Assembly: GCA_037389465.1 (NCBI GenBank)
Contig: JAZARR010000188.1
Span: 1,267,501 to 1,331,500 of the forward strand
DNA: 64,000 bases
Source of the DNA: Baylisascaris procyonis
Lineage: Eukaryota > Nematoda > Chromadorea > Rhabditida > Ascarididae
Reading direction: 5' to 3'
A program made the translations under genes and the position numbers. This document shows positions 43,322 to 53,192 of the stretch, piece after piece. The first letter of the stretch is position 1; each line of letters begins with the position of its first letter. Below the pieces are notes generated by a model that was given only the letters and a program-made list of their open reading frames with translations, searched no databases and was not told where the DNA came from.

Positions 43322-43451
43322 AGGAAAGTTTTGGCCTGGACAATATTGGTTTGTTTCCGATCTGAACGACGAGGACCGATGCATCCCGGCGGCTTTCCTA
43401 AAGACACGTTTTCCTTCTGAAGAAGAGATCCACATCCTGTTAAGGAAGGAG

Positions 43452-43533
43452 GATCAGGTGGCCGAGTGGTTAAGGCGATGGACTGCTAATCCATTGTGGT
43501 TTCCCCGCGTTAGTTCGAATCTCATCCTGATCG
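43452..43533 (+). tRNA. tRNA-Ser(GCT), copy 9 variant
   Basis: G-to-T in the variable arm and in the T stem (GTTAG instead of GTGAG). Confidence 0.55.
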
Positions 43534-43662
43534 AGCAAATTTTGGTCTGGATAACATGGGTTTGTTTCCGATCTGAACGACGAGGACCGGTCCATCACCG
43601 CGGTTTTCCTAAAGACAGGTTTTCCTTCTCAAGAAGAGATCGACATCCTGTTAAGGAAGGCG

Positions 43663-43744
43663 GATCAGGTGGCCGAGTGGTTAAGGCGATGGACTGCTAA
43701 TCCATTGGGGTTTCCCCGCGTGAGTTCGAATCTCATCCTGATCG
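43663..43744 (+). tRNA. tRNA-Ser(GCT), copy 10
   Basis: Canonical sequence; the preceding unit is one base short, giving 211-bp spacing. Confidence 0.85.
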
Positions 43745-43874
43745 AGCAAACTTTTGGTCTGGACAATACTGGTTCGTTTCCGATCTGAACGACGAAGACG
43801 GATGCATCCCGGCGGCTTTCCTAAAGACAGGTTTTATTTTTCAAGAAGAGATCCACACCCTGATACGTAAGGAG

Positions 43875-43956
43875 GACCAGGTGGCCGAGTGGTTAAGGCG
43901 ATGGACTGCTAATCCTTTGGGGTTTCCCCGCGTGAGTTCGAATCTCATCCTGATCG
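43875..43956 (+). tRNA. tRNA-Ser(GCT), copy 11 variant
   Basis: T3C and loss of the 27-43 pair (TCCTT instead of TCCAT). Confidence 0.5.
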
Positions 43957-44085
43957 AGGAACGTTTTGGCCTGAACAACATTGGTTCGTTTCCGATCTGA
44001 ACGACGAAGACGGATGCATCCCGGCGGCTTTCCTAAAGATAGCTTTCCTCTTCAGGAAGAGATCTACATCCTGTTACGGGGAGAG

Positions 44086-44167
44086 GATCAGGTGGCCGAG
44101 TGGTTAAGGCGATGGACTGCTAATCCATTGGGGTTTCCCCGCGTGAGTTCGAATCTCATCGTGATCG
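44086..44167 (+). tRNA. tRNA-Ser(GCT), copy 12 variant
   Basis: C67G breaks one acceptor pair (CGTGATC); the rest is canonical. Confidence 0.55.
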
Positions 44168-44297
44168 AGCAAACTTTTGGTCCGGACAATATTGGTTTGT
44201 TTCCGATCTGAACGACGAAGACGGATGCATCCCGGCGGCTTTCCTAAAGACAGGTTTTATTTTTCAAGAAGAGATCCACACCCTGATACGGAAGGAG

Positions 44298-44379
44298 GAC
44301 CAGGTGGCCGAGTGGTTAAGGCGCTGGATTGCTAATCCATTGGGGTTTCCCCGCGTGAGTTCGAATCTCATCCTGATCG
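44298..44379 (+). tRNA. tRNA-Ser(GCT), copy 13 variant
   Basis: T3C, A27C and C32T. Confidence 0.5.
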
Positions 44380-44509
44380 AGCAAACTTTTGGTCTGGATA
44401 ACATGGGTTTGTTTCTGATCTGAACGACGAAGACTGATGCATCCCGGCGGCTTTCCTAAAGACAGGTTTTATTTTTCAAGAACAGATCCACACCCTGGTA
44501 CGTAAGGAG

Positions 44510-44591
44510 GACCAGGTGGCCGAGTGGTTAAGGCGATGGACTGCTAATCCATTGGGGTTTCCCCGCGTGAGTTCGAATCTCTTCCTGATCG
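44510..44591 (+). tRNA. tRNA-Ser(GCT), copy 14 variant
   Basis: T3C and a T-stem change (CTCTT instead of CTCAT). Confidence 0.5.
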
Positions 44592-44721
44592 AGGAAAGTT
44601 TTGGCATGGACAATATTGGTTTGTTTCCGATCTGAACGACGAGGACCGGTCCATCACCGCGGTTTTCCAAAAGACAGGTTTTCCTTCTCAAGAAGAGATC
44701 CACATCCTGTCATGGAAGCAG

Positions 44722-44803
44722 GATCAGGTGGCCGACTGGTTAAGGCGATGGACTGCTAATCCATTGGGGTTTCCCCGCGTGAGTTCGAATCTCATCCTGA
44801 TCG
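44722..44803 (+). tRNA. tRNA-Ser(GCT), copy 15 variant
   Basis: G15C in the D loop (GCCGACTGG), altering the A box; stems intact. Confidence 0.6.
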
Positions 44804-44933
44804 AGGAAAGTTTTGGCCTGGACAATATTGGCTTGTTTCCGATCTGAACGACGAGGACCGATGCATCTCGGCGGCTTTCCTAAAGACACGTTTTCCTTGT
44901 GAAGAAGAGATCGACATCCTGTTAAGGAAGTAG

Positions 44934-45015
44934 GATCAGGTGGCCGAGTGGTTAAGGCGATGGAATGCTAATCCATTGGGGTTTCCCCGCGTGAGTTCGA
45001 ATCTCTCCCTGATCG
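44934..45015 (+). tRNA. tRNA-Ser(GCT), copy 16 variant
   Basis: C32A in the anticodon loop and a T stem changed to CTCTC. Confidence 0.5.
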
Positions 45016-45145
45016 AGGAAAGTTTTGGCATGGACAATATTGGCTTGTTTCCGATCTGAACGACGAGGACCGATGCATCTCGGCGGCTTTCCTAAAGACA
45101 CGTTTTCCTTCTGAAGAAGAGATCGACATCCTGTTAAGGAAGTAG

Positions 45146-45227
45146 GATCAGGTGGCCGAGTGGTTAAGGCGATGGACTGCTAATCCATTGGGGTTTCCCC
45201 GCGTGAGTTCGAATCTCATCCTGATCG
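45146..45227 (+). tRNA. tRNA-Ser(GCT), copy 17
   Basis: Canonical sequence. Confidence 0.85.
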
Positions 45228-45356
45228 AGGAACGTTTTGGCCTGAACAACATTGTTTCGTTTCCGATCTGAACGACGAAGACGGATGCATCCCGGCGGCT
45301 TTCCTAAAGATAGCTTTCCTCTTCAGGAAGAGATCTACATCCTGTTACGGGGGGAG

Positions 45357-45438
45357 GATCAGGTGGCCGAGTGGTTAAGGCGATGGACTGCTAATCCATT
45401 GGGGTTTCCCCGCGTGACTTCGAATCTCATCCTGATCG
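45357..45438 (+). tRNA. tRNA-Ser(GCT), copy 18 variant
   Basis: G53C breaks the conserved 53-61 pair and alters the B box (GACTTCGAATC). Confidence 0.5.
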
Positions 45439-45568
45439 AGCAAACTTTTGGTCCCGACAATATTGGTCCGTTTCCGATCTGAACGACGAAGACGGATGCA
45501 TCTCGGCGGCTTTCCTAAAGACACGTTTTCCTTCTGAAGAAGAGATCGACATCCTGTTACGGAAGGAG

Positions 45569-45650
45569 GATCAGGTGGGCGAGTGGTTAAGGCGATGGAC
45601 TGCAAATCCATTGGGGTTTCCCCGCGTGAGTTCGAATCTCATCCTGATCG
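45569..45650 (+). tRNA. Serine-body tRNA with GCA (Cys) anticodon, copy 19
   Basis: Same sequence as copy 5 (42604-42685), including the GGGC D-stem change; its 3' spacer is also the same as that of copy 5. It arose by block duplication with a 2965-bp offset. Confidence 0.65.
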
Positions 45651-45780
45651 AGCAAACTTTTGGTCTGAACAACATTGGTTTGTTTCCGATCTGAACGACG
45701 AAGACCGATGCATCCCGGCGGCTTTCGTAAAGATAGGTTTTCCTTCTCAAGAAGAGATCGACATCCTGTTACGGAAAAAG

Positions 45781-45862
45781 GATCAGGTGGCCGAGTGGTT
45801 AAGGCGATGGACTGCTAATCCATTGGGGTTTCCCCGCGTGAGTTCGAATCTCATCCTGATCG
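45781..45862 (+). tRNA. tRNA-Ser(GCT), copy 20
   Basis: Canonical; counterpart of copy 6. Confidence 0.85.
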
Positions 45863-45992
45863 AGGAAAGTTTTGGTCTGGACAATATTGGTTTGTTTCCG
45901 ATCTGAACGACGAAGACGGATGCATCCCGGCGGCTTTCCTAAAGACAGGTTTTATTTTTCAAGAAGAGATCCACACCCTGATACGGAAAGAG

Positions 45993-46074
45993 GACCAGGT
46001 GGCCGATTGGTTAAGGCGCTGGATTGCTAATCCATTGGGGTTTCCCCGCGTGAGTTCGAATCTCATCCTGATCG
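45993..46074 (+). tRNA. tRNA-Ser(GCT), copy 21 variant
   Basis: T3C, G15T, A27C and C32T; counterpart of copy 7. Confidence 0.5.
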
Positions 46075-46204
46075 AGCAAACTTTTGGTCTGGATAACATG
46101 GGTTTGTTTCTGATCTGAACGACGAAGACTGATGCATCCCGGCGGCTTTCCTAAAGACAGGTTTTATTTTTCAAGGAGAGATCCACACCCTGATACATAA
46201 GGAG

Positions 46205-46286
46205 GACCAGGTGGCCGAGTGGTTAAGGCGATGGACTGCTAATCCATTGGGGTTTCCCCGCGTGAGTTCGAATCTCATCCTGATCG
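46205..46286 (+). tRNA. tRNA-Ser(GCT), copy 22 variant
   Basis: T3C only; counterpart of copy 8. Confidence 0.65.
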
Positions 46287-46416
46287 AGGAAAGTTTTGGC
46301 CTGGACAATATTGGTTTGTTTCCGATCTGAACGACGAGGACCGATGCATCCCGGCGGCTTTCCTAAAGACACGTTTTCCTTCTGAAGAAGAGATCCACAT
46401 CCTGTTAAGGAAGGAG

Positions 46417-46498
46417 GATCAGGTGGCCGAGTGGTTAAGGCGATGGACTGCTAATCCATTGTGGTTTCCCCGCGTTAGTTCGAATCTCATCCTGATCG
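46417..46498 (+). tRNA. tRNA-Ser(GCT), copy 23 variant
   Basis: Variable-arm and T-stem G-to-T changes; counterpart of copy 9. Confidence 0.55.
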
Positions 46499-46627
46499 AG
46501 CAAATTTTGGTCTGGATAACATGGGTTTGTTTCCGATCTGAACGACGAGGACCGGTCCATCACCGCGGTTTTCCTAAAGACAGGTTTTCCTTCTCAAGAA
46601 GAGATCGACATCCTGTTAAGGAAGGCG

Positions 46628-46709
46628 GATCAGGTGGCCGAGTGGTTAAGGCGATGGACTGCTAATCCATTGGGGTTTCCCCGCGTGAGTTCGAATCTCA
46701 TCCTGATCG
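46628..46709 (+). tRNA. tRNA-Ser(GCT), copy 24
   Basis: Canonical; counterpart of copy 10. Confidence 0.85.
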
Positions 46710-46839
46710 AGCAAACTTTTGGTCTGGACAATACTGGTTCGTTTCCGATCTGAACGACGAAGACGGATGCATCCCGGCGGCTTTCCTAAAGACAGGTTTT
46801 ATTTTTCAAGAAGAGATCCACACCCTGATACGTAAGGAG

Positions 46840-46921
46840 GACCAGGTGGCCGAGTGGTTAAGGCGATGGACTGCTAATCCATTGTGGTTTCCCCGCGTTA
46901 GTTCGAATCTCATCCTGATCG
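46840..46921 (+). tRNA. tRNA-Ser(GCT), copy 25 hybrid variant
   Basis: Combines the T3C 5' end of the copy 11 type with the 3' changes of copies 9 and 23, as expected from unequal exchange. Confidence 0.5.
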
Positions 46922-47050
46922 AGCAAATTTTGGTCTGGATAACATGGGTTTGTTTCCGATCTGAACGACGAGGACCGGTCCATCACCGCGGTTTTCCTAA
47001 AGACAGGTTTTCCTTCTCAAGAAGAGATCGACATCCTGTTAAGGAAGGCG

Positions 47051-47132
47051 GATCAGGTGGCCGAGTGGTTAAGGCGATGGACTGCTAATCCATTGGGGTT
47101 TCCCCGCGTGAGTTCGAATCTCATCCTGATCG
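47051..47132 (+). tRNA. tRNA-Ser(GCT), copy 26
   Basis: Canonical sequence. Confidence 0.85.
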
Positions 47133-47262
47133 AGCAAACTTTTGGTCTGGACAATACTGGTTCGTTTCCGATCTGAACGACGAAGACGGATGCATCCCGG
47201 CGGCTTTCCTAAAGACAGGTTTTATTTTTCAAGAAGAGATCCACACCCTGATACGTAAGGAG

Positions 47263-47344
47263 GACCAGGTGGCCGAGTGGTTAAGGCGATGGACTGCTAA
47301 TCCTTTGGGGTTTCCCCGCGTGAGTTCGAATCTCATCCTGATCG
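47263..47344 (+). tRNA. tRNA-Ser(GCT), copy 27 variant
   Basis: T3C and a lost 27-43 pair; counterpart of copy 11 at offset 3388. Confidence 0.5.
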
Positions 47345-47473
47345 AGGAACGTTTTGGCCTGAACAACATTGGTTCGTTTCCGATCTGAACGACGAAGACG
47401 GATGCATCCCGGCGGCTTTCCTAAAGATAGCTTTCCTCTTCAGGAAGAGATCTACATCCTGTTACGGGGAGAG

Positions 47474-47555
47474 GATCAGGTGGCCGAGTGGTTAAGGCGA
47501 TGGACTGCTAATCCATTGGGGTTTCCCCGCGTGAGTTCGAATCTCATCGTGATCG
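47474..47555 (+). tRNA. tRNA-Ser(GCT), copy 28 variant
   Basis: C67G; counterpart of copy 12. Confidence 0.55.
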
Positions 47556-47685
47556 AGCAAACTTTTGGTCCGGACAATATTGGTTTGTTTCCGATCTGAA
47601 CGACGAGGACCGATGCATCTCGGCGGCTTTCCTAAAGACACGTTTTCCTTCTGAAGAAGAGATCCACACCCTGATACGTAAGGAG

Positions 47686-47767
47686 GACCAGGTGGCCGAG
47701 TGGTTAAGGCGATGGACTGCTAATCCATTGGGGTTTCCCCGCGTGAGTTCGAATCTCATCCTGATCG
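47686..47767 (+). tRNA. tRNA-Ser(GCT), copy 29 variant
   Basis: T3C only; an extra unit relative to the earlier block. Confidence 0.65.
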
Positions 47768-47897
47768 AGCAAACTTTTGGTCTGGACAATACTGGTTCGT
47801 TTCCGATCTGAACGACGAAGACGGATGCATCCCGGCGGCTTTCCTAAAGACAGGTTTTATTTTTCAAGAAGAGATCCACACCCTGATACGGAAGGAG

Positions 47898-47979
47898 GAC
47901 CAGGTGGCCGAGTGGTTAAGGCGCTGGATTGCTAATCCATTGGGGTTTCCCCGCGTGAGTTCGAATCTCATCCTGATCG
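47898..47979 (+). tRNA. tRNA-Ser(GCT), copy 30 variant
   Basis: T3C, A27C and C32T; counterpart of copy 13 at offset 3600. Confidence 0.5.
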
Positions 47980-48109
47980 AGCAAACTTTTGGTCTGGATA
48001 ACATGGGTTTGTTTCTGATCTGAACGACGAAGACTGATGCATCCCGGCGGCTTTCCTAAAGACAGGTTTTATTTTTCAAGAACAGATCCACACCCTGGTA
48101 CGTAAGGAG

Positions 48110-48191
48110 GACCAGGTGGCCGAGTGGTTAAGGCGATGGACTGCTAATCCATTGGGGTTTCCCCGCGTGAGTTCGAATCTCTTCCTGATCG
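48110..48191 (+). tRNA. tRNA-Ser(GCT), copy 31 variant
   Basis: T3C and T stem CTCTT; counterpart of copy 14. Confidence 0.5.
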
Positions 48192-48321
48192 AGGAAAGTT
48201 TTGGCATGGACAATATTGGTTTGTTTCCGATCTGAACGACGAGGACCGGTCCATCACCGCGGTTTTCCAAAAGACAGGTTTTCCTTCTCAAGAAGAGATC
48301 CACATCCTGTCATGGAAGCAG

Positions 48322-48403
48322 GATCAGGTGGCCGACTGGTTAAGGCGATGGACTGCTAATCCATTGGGGTTTCCCCGCGTGAGTTCGAATCTCATCCTGA
48401 TCG
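48322..48403 (+). tRNA. tRNA-Ser(GCT), copy 32 variant
   Basis: G15C; counterpart of copy 15. Confidence 0.6.
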
Positions 48404-48533
48404 AGGAAAGTTTTGGCCTGGACAATATTGGCTTGTTTCCGATCTGAACGACGAGGACCGATGCATCTCGGCGGCTTTCCTAAAGACACGTTTTCCTTGT
48501 GAAGAAGAGATCGACATCCTGTTAAGGAAGTAG

Positions 48534-48615
48534 GATCAGGTGGCCGAGTGGTTAAGGCGATGGAATGCTAATCCATTGGGGTTTCCCCGCGTGAGTTCGA
48601 ATCTCTCCCTGATCG
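48534..48615 (+). tRNA. tRNA-Ser(GCT), copy 33 variant
   Basis: C32A and T stem CTCTC; counterpart of copy 16. Confidence 0.5.
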
Positions 48616-48745
48616 AGGAAAGTTTTGGCATGGACAATATTGGCTTGTTTCCGATCTGAACGACGAGGACCGATGCATCTCGGCGGCTTTCCTAAAGACA
48701 CGTTTTCCTTCTGAAGAAGAGATCGACATCCTGTTAAGGAAGTAG

Positions 48746-48827
48746 GATCAGGTGGCCGAGTGGTTAAGGCGATGGACTGCTAATCCATTGGGGTTTCCCC
48801 GCGTGAGTTCGAATCTCATCCTGATCG
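48746..48827 (+). tRNA. tRNA-Ser(GCT), copy 34
   Basis: Canonical; counterpart of copy 17. Confidence 0.85.
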
Positions 48828-48956
48828 AGGAACGTTTTGGCCTGAACAACATTGTTTCGTTTCCGATCTGAACGACGAAGACGGATGCATCCCGGCGGCT
48901 TTCCTAAAGATAGCTTTCCTCTTCAGGAAGAGATCTACATCCTGTTACGGGGGGAG

Positions 48957-49038
48957 GATCAGGTGGCCGAGTGGTTAAGGCGATGGACTGCTAATCCATT
49001 GGGGTTTCCCCGCGTGACTTCGAATCTCATCCTGATCG
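48957..49038 (+). tRNA. tRNA-Ser(GCT), copy 35 variant
   Basis: G53C; counterpart of copy 18. Confidence 0.5.
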
Positions 49039-49168
49039 AGCAAACTTTTGGTCCCGACAATATTGGTCCGTTTCCGATCTGAACGACGAAGACGGATGCA
49101 TCTCGGCGGCTTTCCTAAAGACACGTTTTCCTTCTGAAGAAGAGATCGACATCCTGTTAAGGAAGGAG

Positions 49169-49250
49169 GATCAGGTGGCCGAGTGGTTAAGGCGATGGAC
49201 TGCTAATCCATTGGGGTTTCCCCGCGTGAGTTCGAATCTCATCCTGATCG
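49169..49250 (+). tRNA. tRNA-Ser(GCT), copy 36
   Basis: Canonical sequence. It occupies the place held by a GCA copy in the earlier block. Confidence 0.85.
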
Positions 49251-49379
49251 AGGAACGTTTTGGCCTGAACAACATTGGTTCGTTTCCGATCTGAACGACG
49301 AAGACGGATGCATCCCGGCGGCTTTCCTAAAGATAGCTTTCCTCTTCAGGAAGAGATCTACATCCTGTTACGGGGAGAG

Positions 49380-49461
49380 GATCAGGTGGCCGAGTGGTTA
49401 AGGCGATGGACTGCTAATCCATTGGGGTTTCCCCGCGTGAGTTCGAATCTCATCCTGATCG
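49380..49461 (+). tRNA. tRNA-Ser(GCT), copy 37
   Basis: Canonical sequence. Confidence 0.85.
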
Positions 49462-49591
49462 AGCAAACTTTTGGTCCGGACAATATTGGTTTGTTTCCGA
49501 TCTGAACGACGAGGACCGATGCATCTCGGCGGCTTTCCTAAAGACACGTTTTCCTTCTGAAGAAGAGATCCACACCCTGATACGTAAGGAG

Positions 49592-49673
49592 GACCAGGTG
49601 GCCGAGTGGTTAAGGCGATGGACTGCTAATCCATTGGGGTTTCCCCGCGTGAGTTCGAATCTAATCCTGATCG
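49592..49673 (+). tRNA. tRNA-Ser(GCT), copy 38 variant
   Basis: T3C and C63A in the T stem (CTAAT). Confidence 0.5.
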
Positions 49674-49803
49674 AGGAAAGTTTTGGCCTGGACAATATTG
49701 GTTTGTTTCCGATCTGAACGACGAGGACCGATGCATCTCGGCGGCTTTCCTAAAGACACGTTTTCCTTCTGAAGAAGAGATCGACATCCTGTTAAGGAAG
49801 TAG

Positions 49804-49885
49804 GATCAGGTGGCCGAGTGGTTAAGGCGATGGACTGCTAATCCATTGGGGTTTCCCCGCGTGAGTTCGAATCTAATCCTGATCG
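49804..49885 (+). tRNA. tRNA-Ser(GCT), copy 39 variant
   Basis: C63A in the T stem. Confidence 0.55.
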
Positions 49886-50015
49886 AGGAAAGTTTTGGCC
49901 TGGACAATATTGGTTTGTTTCCGATCTGAACGACGAGGACCGATGCATCTCGGCGGCTTTCCTAAAGACACGTTTTCCTTCTGAAGAAGAGATCGACATC
50001 CTGTTAAGGAAGGAG

Positions 50016-50097
50016 GATCAGGTGGCCGAGTGGTTAAGGCGATGGACTGCTAATCCATTGGGGTTTCCCCGCGTGAGTTCGAATCTCATCCTGATCG
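50016..50097 (+). tRNA. tRNA-Ser(GCT), copy 40
   Basis: Canonical sequence. Confidence 0.85.
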
Positions 50098-50227
50098 AGC
50101 AAACTTTTGGTCTGGACAATACTGGTTCGTTTCCGATCTCAACGACGAAGACGGATGCATCCCGGCGGCTTTCCTAAAGACAGGTTTTATTTTTCAAGAA
50201 GAGATCCACACCCTGGTACGTAAGGAG

Positions 50228-50309
50228 GACCAGGTGGCCGAGTGGTTAAGGCGATGGACTGCTAATCCATTGGGGTTTCCCCGCGTGAGTTCGAATCTCT
50301 TCCTGATGG
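50228..50309 (+). tRNA. tRNA-Ser(GCT), copy 41 variant
   Basis: T3C, T stem CTCTT and C72G, which breaks the first acceptor pair; probably non-functional. Confidence 0.4.
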
Positions 50310-50439
50310 AGGAAAGTTTTGGCATGGACAATATTGGTTTGTTTCCGATGTGAACGACGAGGACCGGTCCATCACCGCGGTTTTCCAAAAGACAGGTTTT
50401 CCTTCTCAAGAAGAGATCCACATCCTGTCATGGAAGCAG

Positions 50440-50521
50440 GATCAGGTGGCCGACTGGTTAAGGCGATGGACTGCTAATCCATTGGGGTTTCCCCGCGTGA
50501 GTTCGAATCTCATCCTGATCG
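50440..50521 (+). tRNA. tRNA-Ser(GCT), copy 42 variant
   Basis: G15C. Confidence 0.6.
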
Positions 50522-50651
50522 AGGAAAGTTTTGGCCTGGACAATATTGGCTTGTTTCCGATCTGAACGACGAGGACCGATGCATCTCGGCGGCTTTCCTA
50601 AAGACACGTTTTCCTTGTGAAGAAGAGATCGACATCCTGTTAAGGAAGTAG

Positions 50652-50733
50652 GATCAGGTGGCCGAGTGGTTAAGGCGATGGAATGCTAATCCATTGGGGT
50701 TTCCCCGCGTGAGTTCGAATCTCATCCTGATCG
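50652..50733 (+). tRNA. tRNA-Ser(GCT), copy 43 variant
   Basis: C32A only; the T stem is intact, unlike copies 16 and 33. Confidence 0.55.
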
Positions 50734-50862
50734 AGGAACGTTTTGGCCTGAACAACATTGTTTCGTTTCCGATCTGAACGACGAAGACGGATGCATCCCG
50801 GCGGCTTTCCTAAAGATAGCTTTCCTCTTCAGGAAGAGATCTACATCCTGTTACGGGGGGAG

Positions 50863-50944
50863 GATCAGGTGGCCGAGTGGTTAAGGCGATGGACTGCTAA
50901 TCCATTGAGGTTTCCCCGCGTGACTTCGAATCTCATCCTGATCG
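50863..50944 (+). tRNA. tRNA-Ser(GCT), copy 44 variant
   Basis: A variable-arm G-to-A change and G53C. Confidence 0.45.
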
Positions 50945-51074
50945 AGCAAACTTTTGGTCCCGACAATATTGGTTCGTTTCCGATCTGAACGACGAAGACG
51001 GATGCATCTCGGCGGCTTTCCTAAAGACACGTTTTCCTTGTGAAGAAGAGATCGACATCCTGTTAAGGAAGGAG

Positions 51075-51156
51075 GATCAGGTGGCCGAGTGGTTAAGGCG
51101 GTGGACTGCTAATCCATTGGGGTTTCCCCGCGTGAGTTCGAATCTCATCCTGATCG
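51075..51156 (+). tRNA. tRNA-Ser(GCT), copy 45 variant
   Basis: A27G, which can still pair by wobble with T43. Confidence 0.7.
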
Positions 51157-51285
51157 AGGAACGTTTTGGCCTGAACAACATTGGTTCGTTTCCGATCTGA
51201 ACGACGAAGACGGATGCATCCCGGCGGCTTTCCTAAAGATAGCTTTCCTCTTCAGGAAGAGATCTACATCCTGTTACGGGGGGAG

Positions 51286-51367
51286 GATCAGGTGGCCGAG
51301 TGGTTAAGGCGATGGACTGCTAATCCATTGGGGTTTCCCCGCGTGACTTCGAATCTCATCCTGATCG
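51286..51367 (+). tRNA. tRNA-Ser(GCT), copy 46 variant
   Basis: G53C. Confidence 0.5.
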
Positions 51368-51497
51368 AGCAAACTTTTGGTCCCGACAATATTGGTTCGT
51401 TTCCGGTCTGAACGACGAAGACGGATGCATCTCGGCGGCTTTCCTAAAGACACGTTTTCCTCTTCAGGAAGAGATCTACATCCTGTTACGGGGGGAG

Positions 51498-51579
51498 GAT
51501 CAGGTGGCCGAGTGGTTAAGGCGATGGACTGCTAATCCATTGGGGTTTCCCCGCGTGAGTTCGAATCTCATCCTGATCG
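51498..51579 (+). tRNA. tRNA-Ser(GCT), copy 47
   Basis: Canonical sequence. Confidence 0.85.
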
Positions 51580-51709
51580 AGCAAACTTTTGGTCCGGACA
51601 ATATTGGTTCGTTTCCGATGTGAACGACGAAGACGGATGCATCTCGGCGGCTTTCCTAAAGACAGCTTTTATTTTTCAAGAAGAGATCCACACCCTGCTA
51701 CGGAAGGAG

Positions 51710-51791
51710 GACCAGGTGGCCGAGTGGTTAAGGCGATGGATTGCTAATCCATCGGGGTTTCTCCGCGTGAGTTCGAATCTCATCCTGACCG
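51710..51791 (+). tRNA. tRNA-Ser(GCT), copy 48 variant
   Basis: T3C, C32T, two variable-arm changes and T71C; two acceptor mismatches. Confidence 0.4.
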
Positions 51792-51921
51792 AGCAAACTT
51801 TTGGTCTGGATAACATGGGTTTGTTTCCGATCTGAACGACGAAGACTGATGCATCCCGGCGGCTTTCCTGAAGACAGGTTTTATTTTTCAAGAAGAGATC
51901 CACACCCTGATACGTAAGGAG

Positions 51922-52003
51922 GACCAGGTGGCCGAGTGGTTAACGCGATGGACTGCTAATCCATTGGGGTTTCCCCGCGTGAGTTCGAATCTCATCCTGA
52001 TCG
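51922..52003 (+). tRNA. tRNA-Ser(GCT), copy 49 variant
   Basis: T3C and a broken D stem (TTAACGC instead of TTAAGGC). Confidence 0.45.
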
Positions 52004-52133
52004 AGGAATGTTTTGGCATGGACAATATTGGTTTGTTTCCGATCTGAACGACGAGGACCGGTCCATCACCGCGGTTTTCCAAAAGACAGGTTTTCCTTCT
52101 CAAGAAGAGATCCACATCCTGTCATGGAAGCAG

Positions 52134-52215
52134 GATCAGGTGGCCGACTGGTTAAGGCGATGGACTGCTAATCCATTGGGGTTTCCCCGCGTGAGTTCGA
52201 ATCTCATCCTGATCG
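52134..52215 (+). tRNA. tRNA-Ser(GCT), copy 50 variant
   Basis: G15C. Confidence 0.6.
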
Positions 52216-52345
52216 AGGAAAGTTTTGGCCTGGACAATATTGGTTTGTTTCCGATCTGAACGACGAGGACCGATGCATCTCGGCGGCTTTCCTAAAGACA
52301 CGTTTTCCTTCTGAAGAAGAGATCGACATCCTGTTAAGGAAGTAG

Positions 52346-52427
52346 GATCAGGTGGCCGAGTGGTTAAGGCGATGGACTGCTAATCCATTGGGGTTTCCCC
52401 GCGTGAGTTCGAATCTCATCCTGATCG
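52346..52427 (+). tRNA. tRNA-Ser(GCT), copy 51
   Basis: Canonical sequence. Confidence 0.85.
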
Positions 52428-52556
52428 AGGAACGTTTTGGCCTGAACAACATTGTTTCGTTTCCGATCTGAACGACGAAGACGGATGCATCCCAGCGGCT
52501 TTCCTAAAGATAGCTTTCCTCTTCAGGAAGAGATCTACATCCTGTTACGGGGGGAG

Positions 52557-52638
52557 GATCAGGTGGCCGAGTGGTTAAGGCGATGGACTGCTAATCCATT
52601 GGGGTTTCCCCGCGTGACTTCGAATCTCATCCTGATCG
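52557..52638 (+). tRNA. tRNA-Ser(GCT), copy 52 variant
   Basis: G53C. Confidence 0.5.
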
Positions 52639-52768
52639 AGCAAACTTTTGGTCCCGACAATATTGGTTCGTTTCTGATCTGAACGACGAGGACCGGTCCA
52701 TCACTGCGGTTTTCCAAAAGACAGGTTTTCCTTCTCAAGAAGAGATCGACATCCTGTCACGGAAGGAG

Positions 52769-52850
52769 GATCAGGTGGCCGAGTGGTTAAGGCGATGGAC
52801 TGCTAATCCATTGGGGTTTCCCCGCGTGAGTTCGAATCTCATCCTGATCG
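52769..52850 (+). tRNA. tRNA-Ser(GCT), copy 53
   Basis: Canonical sequence. Confidence 0.85.
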
Positions 52851-52980
52851 AGGAAAGTTTTGGCCTGGACAACATTGGTTTGTTTCCGATCTGAACGACG
52901 AGGACCGGTCCATCACCGCGGTTTTCCAAAAGACAGGTTTTCCTTCTCAAGAAGAGATCCACATCCTGTTATGGAAGCAG

Positions 52981-53062
52981 GATCAGGTGGCCGAGTGGTT
53001 AAGGCGATGGACTGCTAATCCATTGGGGTTTCCCCGCGTGAGTTCGAATCTCATCCTGATCG
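52981..53062 (+). tRNA. tRNA-Ser(GCT), copy 54
   Basis: Canonical sequence. Confidence 0.85.
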
Positions 53063-53192
53063 AGCAAACTTTTGGTCTGGATAACATGGGCTTGTTTCCG
53101 ATCTGAACGACGAAGACTGATGCACCCCGGCGGCTTTCCTAAATACAGGTTTTCCTTCTCAAGAAGAGATCCACATCCTGTTATGGAAGGAG

